From Cohnella xylanilytica (lineage in GTDB: Bacteria > Bacillota > Bacilli > Paenibacillales > Paenibacillaceae), in contig NZ_JACJVR010000129.1 of assembly GCF_014212175.1 (NCBI RefSeq), positions 1 through 58,355 on the forward strand: a DNA stretch of 58,355 nucleotides. Reading direction: 5' to 3'. Within the stretch, counting starts at the first letter, position 1, and the number at the start of each line of letters is the position of its first letter. The translations under genes and the position numbers were made by a program. Under the pieces are notes generated by a model. That model worked only from the letters and a program-made list of their open reading frames with translations. It was not told where the DNA came from and made no database searches. This document shows positions 23,829-32,500 of this stretch, one piece after another.

Positions 23829-25623
23829 GCGCCTCTCCTTCCGCCTGGCGTCGTCGTTCCGGAACCGGATGATTCTGATCTTCTTCATGATCATAATCGT
23901 CCCTTTTTTATTGTTCGCCTATTATTCGCACGTCAAGGCGATCGAAGGCATCTCGAACGCGAACGTGTCCATGACGACGAACTACCTGCTTCAGGCGCGC
24001 AAAAGCTTCGAAATCTACCTGAGCGCCCTGAACGACCAGGTGAACGGCCTGATCGGCAACCAGCAGCTGCAGGATTACCTGGAGAAGGAGCCCGCCGATT
24101 CCGCCGAGGAGGACGCGTTCACGGTCAATCTGCTCAGTCTTCTCTATCAGAAAACGTCCTCGATCGACGCCTTCCGCGTGCGCGTCTATCCGATCGATCC
24201 GTCCAAGTATCCGGACTACATGAGCACGATCGGCGAACCCGCGTCGGTCGCGAACGAGGAGTGGTTCCGCCAGTCGGCGTCGACCGTCAGCCCGACGTGG
24301 CACCTGTCCCTTCCGCGGAAGGGGAAGCTGTACCGCCCGGTACTGACGTACATCAAGCGCTTCTCGGGACTGTACGATCAGATTCCGCGCGGCATCGTCG
24401 CCACCGATCTGACGGAGGACCAGCTCAAGCGGTACTTGTCGCCGGTCGGGCAGGAGACGGGGCAGCGGCTGCTTCTGCTGACGGGCGAAGGGACGGTGCT
24501 GTACGATTCCCTCGAGAGCCGGTGGACCGGCAGCGAGTTCCCTTCCGGGAAGTTCATGGAGGAGCTGAGCATTCGGAAAATGGGCTCTCGGAACGTCGCG
24601 ATGGACGGAACCGATTATTTGGCCACGTACGTCCGGATGGACAGCCAGCCGTGGACGATCGTCAGCCTCGCTCCCTTGCGGGAGCTGACCGGCTCGATCC
24701 GGGAGATCAACCGGGTTCTCGTTTTTTTCCTGATCGTGTATTCGGTGTGCTGCATCGGCGTCGTGCTCTACATTACCGCCTTCTACACCCAGCCGATCGC
24801 GCGCCTCGTCCGGTACATGAGGAAGCTGGAGACCGGGTTCCGCCAATCGATTCCGTCTTCCTCCCGCCAGGACGAGGTGGGCTGGCTCTATCGCGGGTTC
24901 GGGAGCCTCATCCGCCAGGTGGAGAGCCTCGTCGAGGAGACGTCTCGGGCGGAGCGGCGGAAGAAGGAGCTGGAGTTCCAGGTGCTCAGCCATCAGATCA
25001 ACCCGCACTTCCTGTACAACACGCTGGAATCGATCCGCTGGAAGGCGGAGAAGCACGGCGGCGGCGAGATCGGCGAGATGGTGTCGGCGCTCGGCAACCT
25101 GCTGCGGCTCAGCCTGAACCAGGGCAAGGAGATCACCACCCTCGGCCGCGAGATCGAGCAGGTGAAGGCGTACGTGCAGATCGAACAGGCCCGCATGGGG
25201 CGGACGATCCGGATCCTCTATTCGCTGGAAGAGGAGCTCAAGGACTTGCCGTTCATGAGGCTGCTGCTGCAGCCGCTCGTGGAGAACGCGATCCAGCACG
25301 GCATCGGCGACAACTTCGAGAACGGGAAGATTCTGGTCACCGCTCGGCGGGAGGGCGGCGATATCGTCATCGACCTCATCGACAACGGCTGCGGCATTCC
25401 GCCGGAGGCGCTGGAGAAGCTGAAGCTGGACGAGGAGGAGCAGGGGAAGTTCGCCGACGGGACGAAGGGAGTCGGGCTTCGCAACGTTAACGCGAGGCTG
25501 AAGCTGTATTTCGGGGAGCCGTACCGGCTCCGCATCGAGACGGGACCCGGCCAGGGGACCCGGATCACGCTGCGCCACCCCGTGCTGACCGAAGAAGAAG
25601 GGAGAGGAAGCCGCCCCGGCTGA
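23821..25623 (+). CDS. YesM-type sensor histidine kinase (system 1)
   Basis: The 600-residue membrane kinase has a first membrane segment at about 17-37, an extracytoplasmic sensor region (Cache-like, about 40-290), a second membrane segment at about 297-322, a HAMP region, and the YesM-type phospho-acceptor motif QINPHFLYNTLE with His396. The ATPase domain shows LVENAIQHG and NGCGIPPE with the final GVGLRNVNARL. Its substrate is unknown, but partner genes suggest an oligosaccharide signal. It overlaps the response regulator gene by eight bases. Confidence 0.94.
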   Translation: MNRRLSFRLASSFRNRMILIFFMIIIVPFLLFAYYSHVKAIEGISNANVSMTTNYLLQARKSFEIYLSALNDQVNGLIGNQQLQDYLEKEPADSAEEDAFTVNLLSLLYQKTSSIDAFRVRVYPIDPSKYPDYMSTIGEPASVANEEWFRQSASTVSPTWHLSLPRKGKLYRPVLTYIKRFSGLYDQIPRGIVATDLTEDQLKRYLSPVGQETGQRLLLLTGEGTVLYDSLESRWTGSEFPSGKFMEELSIRKMGSRNVAMDGTDYLATYVRMDSQPWTIVSLAPLRELTGSIREINRVLVFFLIVYSVCCIGVVLYITAFYTQPIARLVRYMRKLETGFRQSIPSSSRQDEVGWLYRGFGSLIRQVESLVEETSRAERRKKELEFQVLSHQINPHFLYNTLESIRWKAEKHGGGEIGEMVSALGNLLRLSLNQGKEITTLGREIEQVKAYVQIEQARMGRTIRILYSLEEELKDLPFMRLLLQPLVENAIQHGIGDNFENGKILVTARREGGDIVIDLIDNGCGIPPEALEKLKLDEEEQGKFADGTKGVGLRNVNARLKLYFGEPYRLRIETGPGQGTRITLRHPVLTEEEGRGSRPG

Positions 25624-25637
25624 GGGCGGCTTCTTGG
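25607..25637 (+). terminator. terminator after system 1
   Basis: GAAGCCGCCC (25607-25616) pairs with GGGCGGCTTC (25624-25633). The stem straddles the stop codon of the kinase gene, and the T tract is short (TTCTTGG). Confidence 0.6.
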
Positions 25638-25681
25638 CGCTTGCGGCGGCTCGGCCCCGGGCAACAGGCTAATACGAACCT

Positions 25682-25731
25682 GCAAAGGATAAGATTCGCT
25701 CATGGAAGCGGCCGGGGTCCGACCGTATCAT
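25682..25731 (+). promoter_or_regulatory. importer promoter with putative system 1 response-regulator site
   Basis: GCAAAG (25682-25687), six bases, ATTCGCTC (25694-25701), 24 bases, then the -10 box TATCAT (25726-25731). The pattern is identical in spacing to that before the alpha-mannosidase gene. Confidence 0.6.
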
Positions 25732-25766
25732 TAGGTTATCACACGAGAGAGAAAGGGAAATGGCCC

Positions 25767-26693
25767 ATGAAACCGAACGGCGTGGTCCGGGAACTCGCGC
25801 GCAACTACCAGCTTCTCATCATGTTTCTTCCCGTCGCGGCTCTGCTCTTCCTGTTCTGCTACTTGCCCTTGTCCGGCCTCGTCATTCCGTTCAAGGACTT
25901 CGACTTCAGCAAGGGCATCTTCGGGAGCGACTGGATGGACCCGCTGCTGAACAACTTCGACTACCTGCTCTCGTCCGACGTCGCGTACCGGGCGATCCGC
26001 AACACGGTGCTGCTGAACGCGCTGTTCATCGCCGTCGGCCTCGTGTTCGAAGTCGGGTTCGCGTTGATCCTGAACGAGCTGAGGAACAAGTTTTTCAAAC
26101 GAGTGACGCAATCGCTTACATTCCTGCCGTTCTTCATCTCCTGGATCGTCGTCGGCGTCTTCACCTACAACCTGCTCAACTTCGAGAACGGGGCGGTGAA
26201 CCGGTTCCTGGAGTGGCTCGGCCTCGAGTCGGTCGACTTCTACAGCAAGGCGAGCTGGTGGCCGGTCATCCTGACGATCGCGCTCCGCTGGAAAATGACC
26301 GGCTACGGCACGATCGTCTACCTGGCGGCTCTCACCTCGATCGACAACTCCTACTACGAGGCGGCCTCCATCGACGGGGCGTCGAGGTGGCAGCAGATCC
26401 GCTACGTCAGCCTGCCGATGCTGAAGCCGACGATCATGATTCTGACGCTGCTCGCCATCGGGCGGATCATGAACGCGGACTTCGGAATGTTCTACGCGAT
26501 GGTCGGAGACGCGACGCTGCTGTTCCCGACGACGGACGTCATCGACACGCTCGTCTACCGAAGCCTGCGCAAGTCGGGCGACATCGGGATGGCTTCCGCG
26601 GCCGGCTTCCTGCAGTCGATCGTCGCGTTCGCGCTCGTGCTCGCCAGCAACTACGCCGCGCGCCGGTTCGATCGGGATTCCGCCATTTTCTAA
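25767..26693 (+). CDS. sugar ABC transporter permease, LplB/YteP family
   Basis: The 308-residue permease has six membrane segments. It begins near MKPNGVVRELARNYQLLIMFLP and carries the family motif YLPLSGLVIPFKDFDFSKG and the EAA loop YYEAASIDGASRWQQIRYVSLP (about 195-216). It pairs with the permease at 26916 and the lipoprotein at 27878 as an LplABC/YtcQP-YteP type oligosaccharide importer. ATG 25767 is chosen because AAAGGG lies nine bases upstream. No ATPase is encoded nearby; such systems usually use a shared MsmX-like ATPase. Confidence 0.92.
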   Translation: MKPNGVVRELARNYQLLIMFLPVAALLFLFCYLPLSGLVIPFKDFDFSKGIFGSDWMDPLLNNFDYLLSSDVAYRAIRNTVLLNALFIAVGLVFEVGFALILNELRNKFFKRVTQSLTFLPFFISWIVVGVFTYNLLNFENGAVNRFLEWLGLESVDFYSKASWWPVILTIALRWKMTGYGTIVYLAALTSIDNSYYEAASIDGASRWQQIRYVSLPMLKPTIMILTLLAIGRIMNADFGMFYAMVGDATLLFPTTDVIDTLVYRSLRKSGDIGMASAAGFLQSIVAFALVLASNYAARRFDRDSAIF

Positions 26694-26720
26694 GGTAGTT
26701 GGTGATAAGAGGCAGCCGTG

Positions 26721-26837
26721 GAGCGAATCGTTCTTCCGATCGCTGTTGCCCTCGGATTCCTAGGATTGATCACCCCATAAATGGTTGGAATCCGAGGGCA
26801 AAGGCGACCACTCCGTTTCTCCAGAACGATTTCGCTT
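26721..26837. repeat. 117-bp imperfect inverted repeat (REP/MITE-like element)
   Basis: The inner arms TTGCCCTCGGATTCC (26746-26760) and its exact complement (26787-26801) flank a 26-bp loop. The outer arms AGCGAA-TCGTTCT and AGAACGA-TTTCGCT pair with a single-base bulge. From memory, elements with similar arms and loop are scattered through Paenibacillus genomes, but I cannot search to confirm. It sits between two permease genes of one operon, so the transcript would fold into a long hairpin. Confidence 0.75.
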
Positions 26838-26915
26838 TTTCCGCCAAACCTTTCACCAAAGAACCAATTCAATGCCTAACGTTCCAATTCACCCCCACAA
26901 AGGAGGCCGCCGCCG

Positions 26916-27803
26916 ATGGTCGCCCGCAACCGCTTTTCGATCAGCCAGACCGTCCTCGTCATCGTCGTCACTCTCTTCAGCCTGGCGTGCCTGTTCCCGT
27001 TCCTGATGGTCATCGCGGGCTCTCTCAGCACGGAGAACGACATCGTCAACTACGGCTACACCTTGATACCGAAGCACATCACGTTCGACTCGTACCGCAT
27101 CCTGCTGCTCGGCTCCAACCGGATCGTCGACGCCTACGGCATCAGCATTCTCGTGACGGTCGTCGGAACGGCGCTGTCTATTATCGTCAACGGGATGGGC
27201 GGCTACGTCATGGCGAGACGGTCGTTCAGGTACCGCAACGTGCTCTCCATCTACGTCATCATCACGATGCTGTTCAGCGGCGGGCTCGTCCCGTGGTACA
27301 TCATCTGCGTCCGCTACCTCGACCTGAAGGACACCCTGTGGGCGATGATTCTTCCTCCGCTCGCGAACGCGTTCAACATGTTCCTGATCCGCAACTTCAT
27401 GCAGGGAATCCCGGAAGACTTGTACGAATCGGCGAAAATGGACGGGGCCAGCGAATACCGGATTTTCTTCCGGCTGATCGTTCCGCTCTCGGTGCCCGTG
27501 CTCGCCACGGTCGGCCTGTTCGTCGCCCTGGGCTACTGGAACGACTGGTTCCTCGGGCTCATGTTCATCGACAAGCAGGAGCTGCAGCCGCTTCAGCTGC
27601 TGCTGCGGACGCTCGTCTCCAACGTCGAGTTCCTCAAGAGCTCCAGCAACGCGGCGGCGATGCGGCAGATCTCGGCGACGATTCCGTCCGAGTCGATCAA
27701 GATGGCGCTCACCGTCATCACGATCGGGCCGATCGTGTTCCTGTACCCGTTCGTGCAGCGCTACTTCGTGAAGGGACTCATGGTCGGGGCGGTCAAGGGC
27801 TGA
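26916..27803 (+). CDS. sugar ABC transporter permease, YtcP/LplC family
   Basis: The 295-residue second permease of the importer has six membrane segments, the EAA loop LYESAKMDGASEYRIFFRLIVP, and the family C-terminus VQRYFVKGLMVGAVKG. The ribosome binding site AAAGGAGG is strong, which may compensate for the 222-bp gap and the inverted-repeat element that separate it from the first permease gene. Confidence 0.93.
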   Translation: MVARNRFSISQTVLVIVVTLFSLACLFPFLMVIAGSLSTENDIVNYGYTLIPKHITFDSYRILLLGSNRIVDAYGISILVTVVGTALSIIVNGMGGYVMARRSFRYRNVLSIYVIITMLFSGGLVPWYIICVRYLDLKDTLWAMILPPLANAFNMFLIRNFMQGIPEDLYESAKMDGASEYRIFFRLIVPLSVPVLATVGLFVALGYWNDWFLGLMFIDKQELQPLQLLLRTLVSNVEFLKSSSNAAAMRQISATIPSESIKMALTVITIGPIVFLYPFVQRYFVKGLMVGAVKG

Positions 27804-27820
27804 CCCGACGGCACAGTTGG

Positions 27821-27845
27821 CTATAACGGCATCCAAGCCGTATAG
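27821..27845 (+). other. intercistronic hairpin before the binding-protein gene
   Basis: CTATAACGGC pairs with GCCG-TATAG around ATCCAA with one bulge. There is no T tract. Such hairpins often raise the mRNA level of binding-protein genes relative to the permeases; that role is inferred. Confidence 0.5.
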
Positions 27846-27877
27846 TATAAATCACATTTTCCAGGGGAGAGGTTCAG

Positions 27878-29458
27878 ATGCACAAAGGGAAAAGCCGAGC
27901 GGCCCTGCTCTTGTCCGCCGTCGCGCTGTTCGGCCTGCTGGCCGGCTGCAGCGGGGGGAACAAAGGCGGCAACAACGGCGGTAACGGCGCGGCCCGCCCG
28001 CCCGCTTCTTCGCCGAGCGCCTCGGGCGGTTCGTCCGAGAGCTCCGGGAAGCCGGAGGAGGAAGTCACGCTCAAGTTCTACTTCGGCGGCGACAAGAAGG
28101 CGGCCACCGACGAAGTCTGGTCCGCGGTCAGCGACTACGTCAAGCAGAAGGGCCTCAACGTCAAGTTCGACATCAACTTCATTCCGTTCAACGACTTCAA
28201 GGACAAGATGCTCGTCATGGCCGCTTCCGGCGACAACTGGGACATGAACTTCGACGGCGATTGGCTGTCCTACAAGCAGATGGCCGCGAAGGGCTCCTAC
28301 ATGGCGCTGAACGACCTGCTGCCCAAGTTCGCCCCGAACCTGTACAAGAAGTACGAGGAGCAGGGAACGCTGTCCGCCGCGACGGTGAACGGCCAGATCG
28401 TCGGCCTGCCGTGGACCATGAAGATGAACCAGCGCCAATTCGCGACGTGGCGCTCCGATCTCGCCGACAAGGCGGGCATCAAGGTCGCTCCGGATTCGGT
28501 CAAGACGATCGAGGACGTCGACAACCTGCTGCGCCAGCTGAGGCAGGCGTATCCGAACGAGAAGCTGAACCGGGCCGGTCCTCTGTCGATCTACATGATC
28601 CGCGACGAATGGGTCGACCTGAACTTCCACGGCCTCGGCTTCTACTTGAACGATCCGAAGATTACGATTCAGCCGGTCGAGCAGCAGCCGTTCTACAAGG
28701 AATCCGCCGTCAAGGCCAAGCAGTGGTACGACGAGAAGCTGATCAACCGCGACGCGATGATCGACAAGACCGACGGCGCGGCCGAATGGCGCAACGGCAA
28801 GACGGTGTTCACGCTGACGTCCCACGAATGGGTGAACGCCGACCCGGGCTTCTCGGATCCGTCGTTCAAGCTGCAAGCTTCCTTGCTGTATCCGGACAAA
28901 AAACAAGTGAACCGCACGCCGCTCGCCAACGTCGTGGCGATCAACCGCAACTCCAAATATCCGGACCGCGTGCTGCGCTTCCTCGACATGATCGAGACGG
29001 ACCGCGCGCTGTACGATCTCGTGCAGTACGGCATCGAAGGCAAGACGTACAAGCTGGACGGCGAGACGGCCGTCTACCCGGACGGAATGGACACGACGAC
29101 GAGCAACTACATGGAGTGGGGCGGCCAATGGGCGTTCTGGAAGCCGCAGTTCATGCGCCCGACGAGCACGTACCCGAAGGACTTCTGGCTGCGCGAAGCG
29201 GAGTTCGCGAACGAACCGATGAACGTCAACTCCCCGCTCGACGGCCTGTTCATCGCCGAAGACGCGATGAAGAACGAGCTGGCCAAGCGCGACCAGACCT
29301 CGGAGGAGTTCAGCCGGCCGATCGAGTTCGGCAACGTCAAGGACGTGGATAAGGCCGTGGCCGACTACATCGAGAAGCAGAAGAAGAACGGCCTCGACAA
29401 GATCATCGCGGAGACGCAGAAGCAGATCGACGACTACCTCGCCTCCCAGCAAAAATAA
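27878..29458 (+). CDS. extracellular solute-binding lipoprotein, LplA/LipO type
   Basis: The 526-residue protein has a lipobox LLAGC (lipid Cys24), then a Gly/Asn/Ser-rich linker and a large type 1 sugar-binding fold. Motifs include KFYFGGDKKAATDEVWSAVSDY and GLPWTMKMNQRQFATWRSDL. Its length is typical of LplA/YtcQ proteins, which bind plant oligosaccharides such as rhamnogalacturonan or mannose-containing fragments. GGGGAGAGG precedes the ATG. It supplies the two permeases just upstream. A hairpin terminator follows. Confidence 0.92.
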   Translation: MHKGKSRAALLLSAVALFGLLAGCSGGNKGGNNGGNGAARPPASSPSASGGSSESSGKPEEEVTLKFYFGGDKKAATDEVWSAVSDYVKQKGLNVKFDINFIPFNDFKDKMLVMAASGDNWDMNFDGDWLSYKQMAAKGSYMALNDLLPKFAPNLYKKYEEQGTLSAATVNGQIVGLPWTMKMNQRQFATWRSDLADKAGIKVAPDSVKTIEDVDNLLRQLRQAYPNEKLNRAGPLSIYMIRDEWVDLNFHGLGFYLNDPKITIQPVEQQPFYKESAVKAKQWYDEKLINRDAMIDKTDGAAEWRNGKTVFTLTSHEWVNADPGFSDPSFKLQASLLYPDKKQVNRTPLANVVAINRNSKYPDRVLRFLDMIETDRALYDLVQYGIEGKTYKLDGETAVYPDGMDTTTSNYMEWGGQWAFWKPQFMRPTSTYPKDFWLREAEFANEPMNVNSPLDGLFIAEDAMKNELAKRDQTSEEFSRPIEFGNVKDVDKAVADYIEKQKKNGLDKIIAETQKQIDDYLASQQK

Positions 29459-29472
29459 GACGACCCGCAAGA

Positions 29473-29535
29473 GGGAAGCCTCTCCTAGCATTCTATAGCC
29501 GTCTATAGCATGAGGAGGACGGCTTCCCTTGCCTT
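29473..29535 (+). terminator. hairpin between importer and beta-helix protein genes
   Basis: GGGAAGCC (29473-29480) pairs with GGCTTCCC (29521-29528), with inner CTCCT/AGGAG pairs and a small CTATAG palindrome in the loop. The T tract (TTGCCTTTATT) is weak, so partial read-through to 29576 is possible. Confidence 0.6.
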
Positions 29536-29575
29536 TATTGAATCCAAACCGAACCGATGCAAAGGAGGAACGATC

Positions 29576-32500
29576 GTGACCGACAACCGAATATTCCGCC
29601 CCGTTCGTACGTTCGTCTCTTGTACGCTCGCTTTGCTGTTGCTTCTGGGAGGGACTCCATGGGGACCGTCGGGTCCGGGGACGGCTTCCGCGGCAGATGA
29701 ATCCGACAGCGTTAGCATCGCTCTCGGACCCGATCCCGCCGAGAACGGGATCACGGCCCGGGCGGGCGACAATCCCGACGGCCTGACGACCGGGACGCTG
29801 GACGGCAAGGGCTATTGGCAGACGAACCGCGCGGCGCCCGGCGGCCGGACGCTGTACCTGTACATGAACGTGGACGACGGCTTCCTGTACGACAACAAGG
29901 ACAACGACGTCTACGTCACGGTCGAATACCTGGATCGGGGAAGCGGCAGCTTCGTGCTCCAGTACGACGCCTTGTCGGCTCCGTTCAAGGACGGTCCTCT
30001 GTTCAACTACAAGAATAGCGGCCTGTGGAAAACGAAGACGTTCAAGCTCTCCGACGCGAAGTTCGCGAACGGGACGAACGGCTCCGACTTCCGGATCGGC
30101 ATCAGCGGGGGCGGCAACCCCGACGACAACCCGGATCTCGCCGTCGCTTCGGTCGCGGTGAAGAAGGTCAAGCGCTCGGCCTCCTCCTCCCAGGCGAAGG
30201 CGTACGACACCGTCTATCCGACGGACGACGTCGTCGTCGCGGACTATAGCGTGGCGGACTTCGGGGCGAAGGGGGACGGCGTCGCGGACGACACGCAGGC
30301 GTTCCAGGATGCGCTCGACGCGGCGAGGAGCAACGGCGGCGGGGTCGTGTTCGCGCCCTCCGGCACGTACCGGATCGACGGGACGCTGCTCGTTCCGACC
30401 GGAGTGACGCTGCGCGGCGACTGGGCGAATCCGGACGCGAACGCGGGCGTGGTCAAGGGGACCGTGCTGGCGGCATACGCGGGCCGAGGCAGCGAAGACG
30501 GAACGAGCTTCATTCAGCTCGAGCCGGTCAGCGGCGTGACGAATCTGTCGATCTGGTACCCGGAGCAGTCCGCCGCCGATCCCGTTCCTTACCCGTGGAC
30601 GATCGAACAGCTGTCCGGCGACAGCGCGACGATGAAGAACCTGACGCTCGTCAATCCGTACAACGGCATCAAGATCGGGCCCGTCTGGAACGAGCTTCAT
30701 TACGTGAAGAACGTGTACGGGACGGCGCTCCATACGGGCATCTTCCTCGACTTCACGACCGACATCGGCCGGATCGAAGGCGTCCGCCTGTCGCCGGCGT
30801 ACTGGTCGGCCTCCGGTCTCCCGGGCGCTCCCGGCGAAGCGGCGCTGCGAGGCTATATGACGACCCATGCGGAAGGCATCGTCATGGGGCGGTCCGACTG
30901 GGAGTACATGTCGGACATCCGGATCTCGGGCTTCAAGACCGGGATGAGAGTGACGACGAGAACCGGCTCGCTGGAGACGGCGAACGCGCAGCTGTACAAG
31001 ATTCGGATCGAGGATTGCAACGTGGCGCTGAAGATCGAAGGCGTCAACGACTACGGCCTGCTCGTTACGGACAGCCGGTTCGAGGCGAGCGTCGGAGATT
31101 CCCCGAAGGCGATCTACGCGACCGAGGGCTTCCATTCGATCGTCCAGTTCAACACGGTGACGGTCGGCGGCAGTCCGTCCAGCGCGGTCGTGAGCGAGGG
31201 CAGCGGGGTTCTGTCGTTCGAGAACAGCTCGTTCGAGAACTGGAACGACGGGGCCGGCGGCTACGCCATCGAGCTGAAGGGCGGCTCGCTCATTCTCGGC
31301 CAATCGGAATTCGCGAAGCCGGGCCGGCATGTGCGCCTGACGGGAGCGGTGCAGACAGTGAACGCCGTCAATTCCGGGCGCGACGGCACGCTTGACGTCG
31401 CGAACGAGAGCGCGGGGGCCGAGGTGAACGTCACGCAGGACGCGCGGTACGCGCTGGAGACGCTGCCGGCAGTCGCGAGCACGGACGCCGCGGAGCGGCC
31501 GAAGCCGGCGACCCGCCAGCTGTTCGACGCGACGGCGGCTCCCTATCGCGCCGACAGGAACGGCGGCGCGGACGCGTCTTCGGCGATCCAGCAGGCGCTC
31601 GACGCGGCCGGGGCGGCCGGCGGAGGCACGGTGTACCTTCCGGCGGGCGTCTATCGCGTCGATTCGCCGCTGACGGTGCCGAGCGGCGTGGAGCTGCGAG
31701 GCTCCTGGGACGTGCCGCACCATACGGTCGGGGGAGGGAGCGTGCTTTTCACCCGGTACGGGGAGAATCCGGGAGCGGGCACTCCCGCGCTGATCTCGCT
31801 GGAGGCGAAGGCGGGCGTCCGCGGCTTGTCGGTCTATTACGACGAGCAGGACTGGAACGCCGTCAAGCCCTATGCGTGGACGATCCGGGGCAAGGGCGAA
31901 GGGGTCTACGCGATCGATACGACGCTCATCAACTCGTACCAGGGCCTCGACTTCGGCACGTACGACACGAGCGGCCACTATATCGATTACGTCGCGGGCT
32001 CCCCGTTGAAGGAGGGCATCTTCGTAGGAGGCGGCTCGGAGGGCGGCATCGTGCGCAACGTCCAATTCAACCCGCACTATTACGGACGGAACAATTATCC
32101 GAACCATCCGTCCACGGACGCCGACTTCGACAAGGTGTGGAGCTACCAGAAGGAGAACCTGGACGCGTTCCGGGTCGGGGACGCGAAGGGAGAGATGATT
32201 TTCAACACGTTCGTCTACGGTTCGGAATACGGCATCCACTTCGTTCCCGAGAGCTCGGGGGGACCGGAAGCCGTCGTCATCGGCCACGGAACGGACGGCA
32301 GCAAGAAGGGCGTCTATCTCGAAGGAGCGGGCGAAGGCGGCCTGTCGTTCGTCAACACCGAGCTCGTGTCGATGAGCACGACGGACAAAGTGTACATCAC
32401 GCTCGAGGACGGCTTCGATTCGGTTGCCCGATTCTTCAACACGTCGATGTGGGGCGATACGACGAGGTCGATCGACATCAAGTCCGGCACGGCGAGAATC

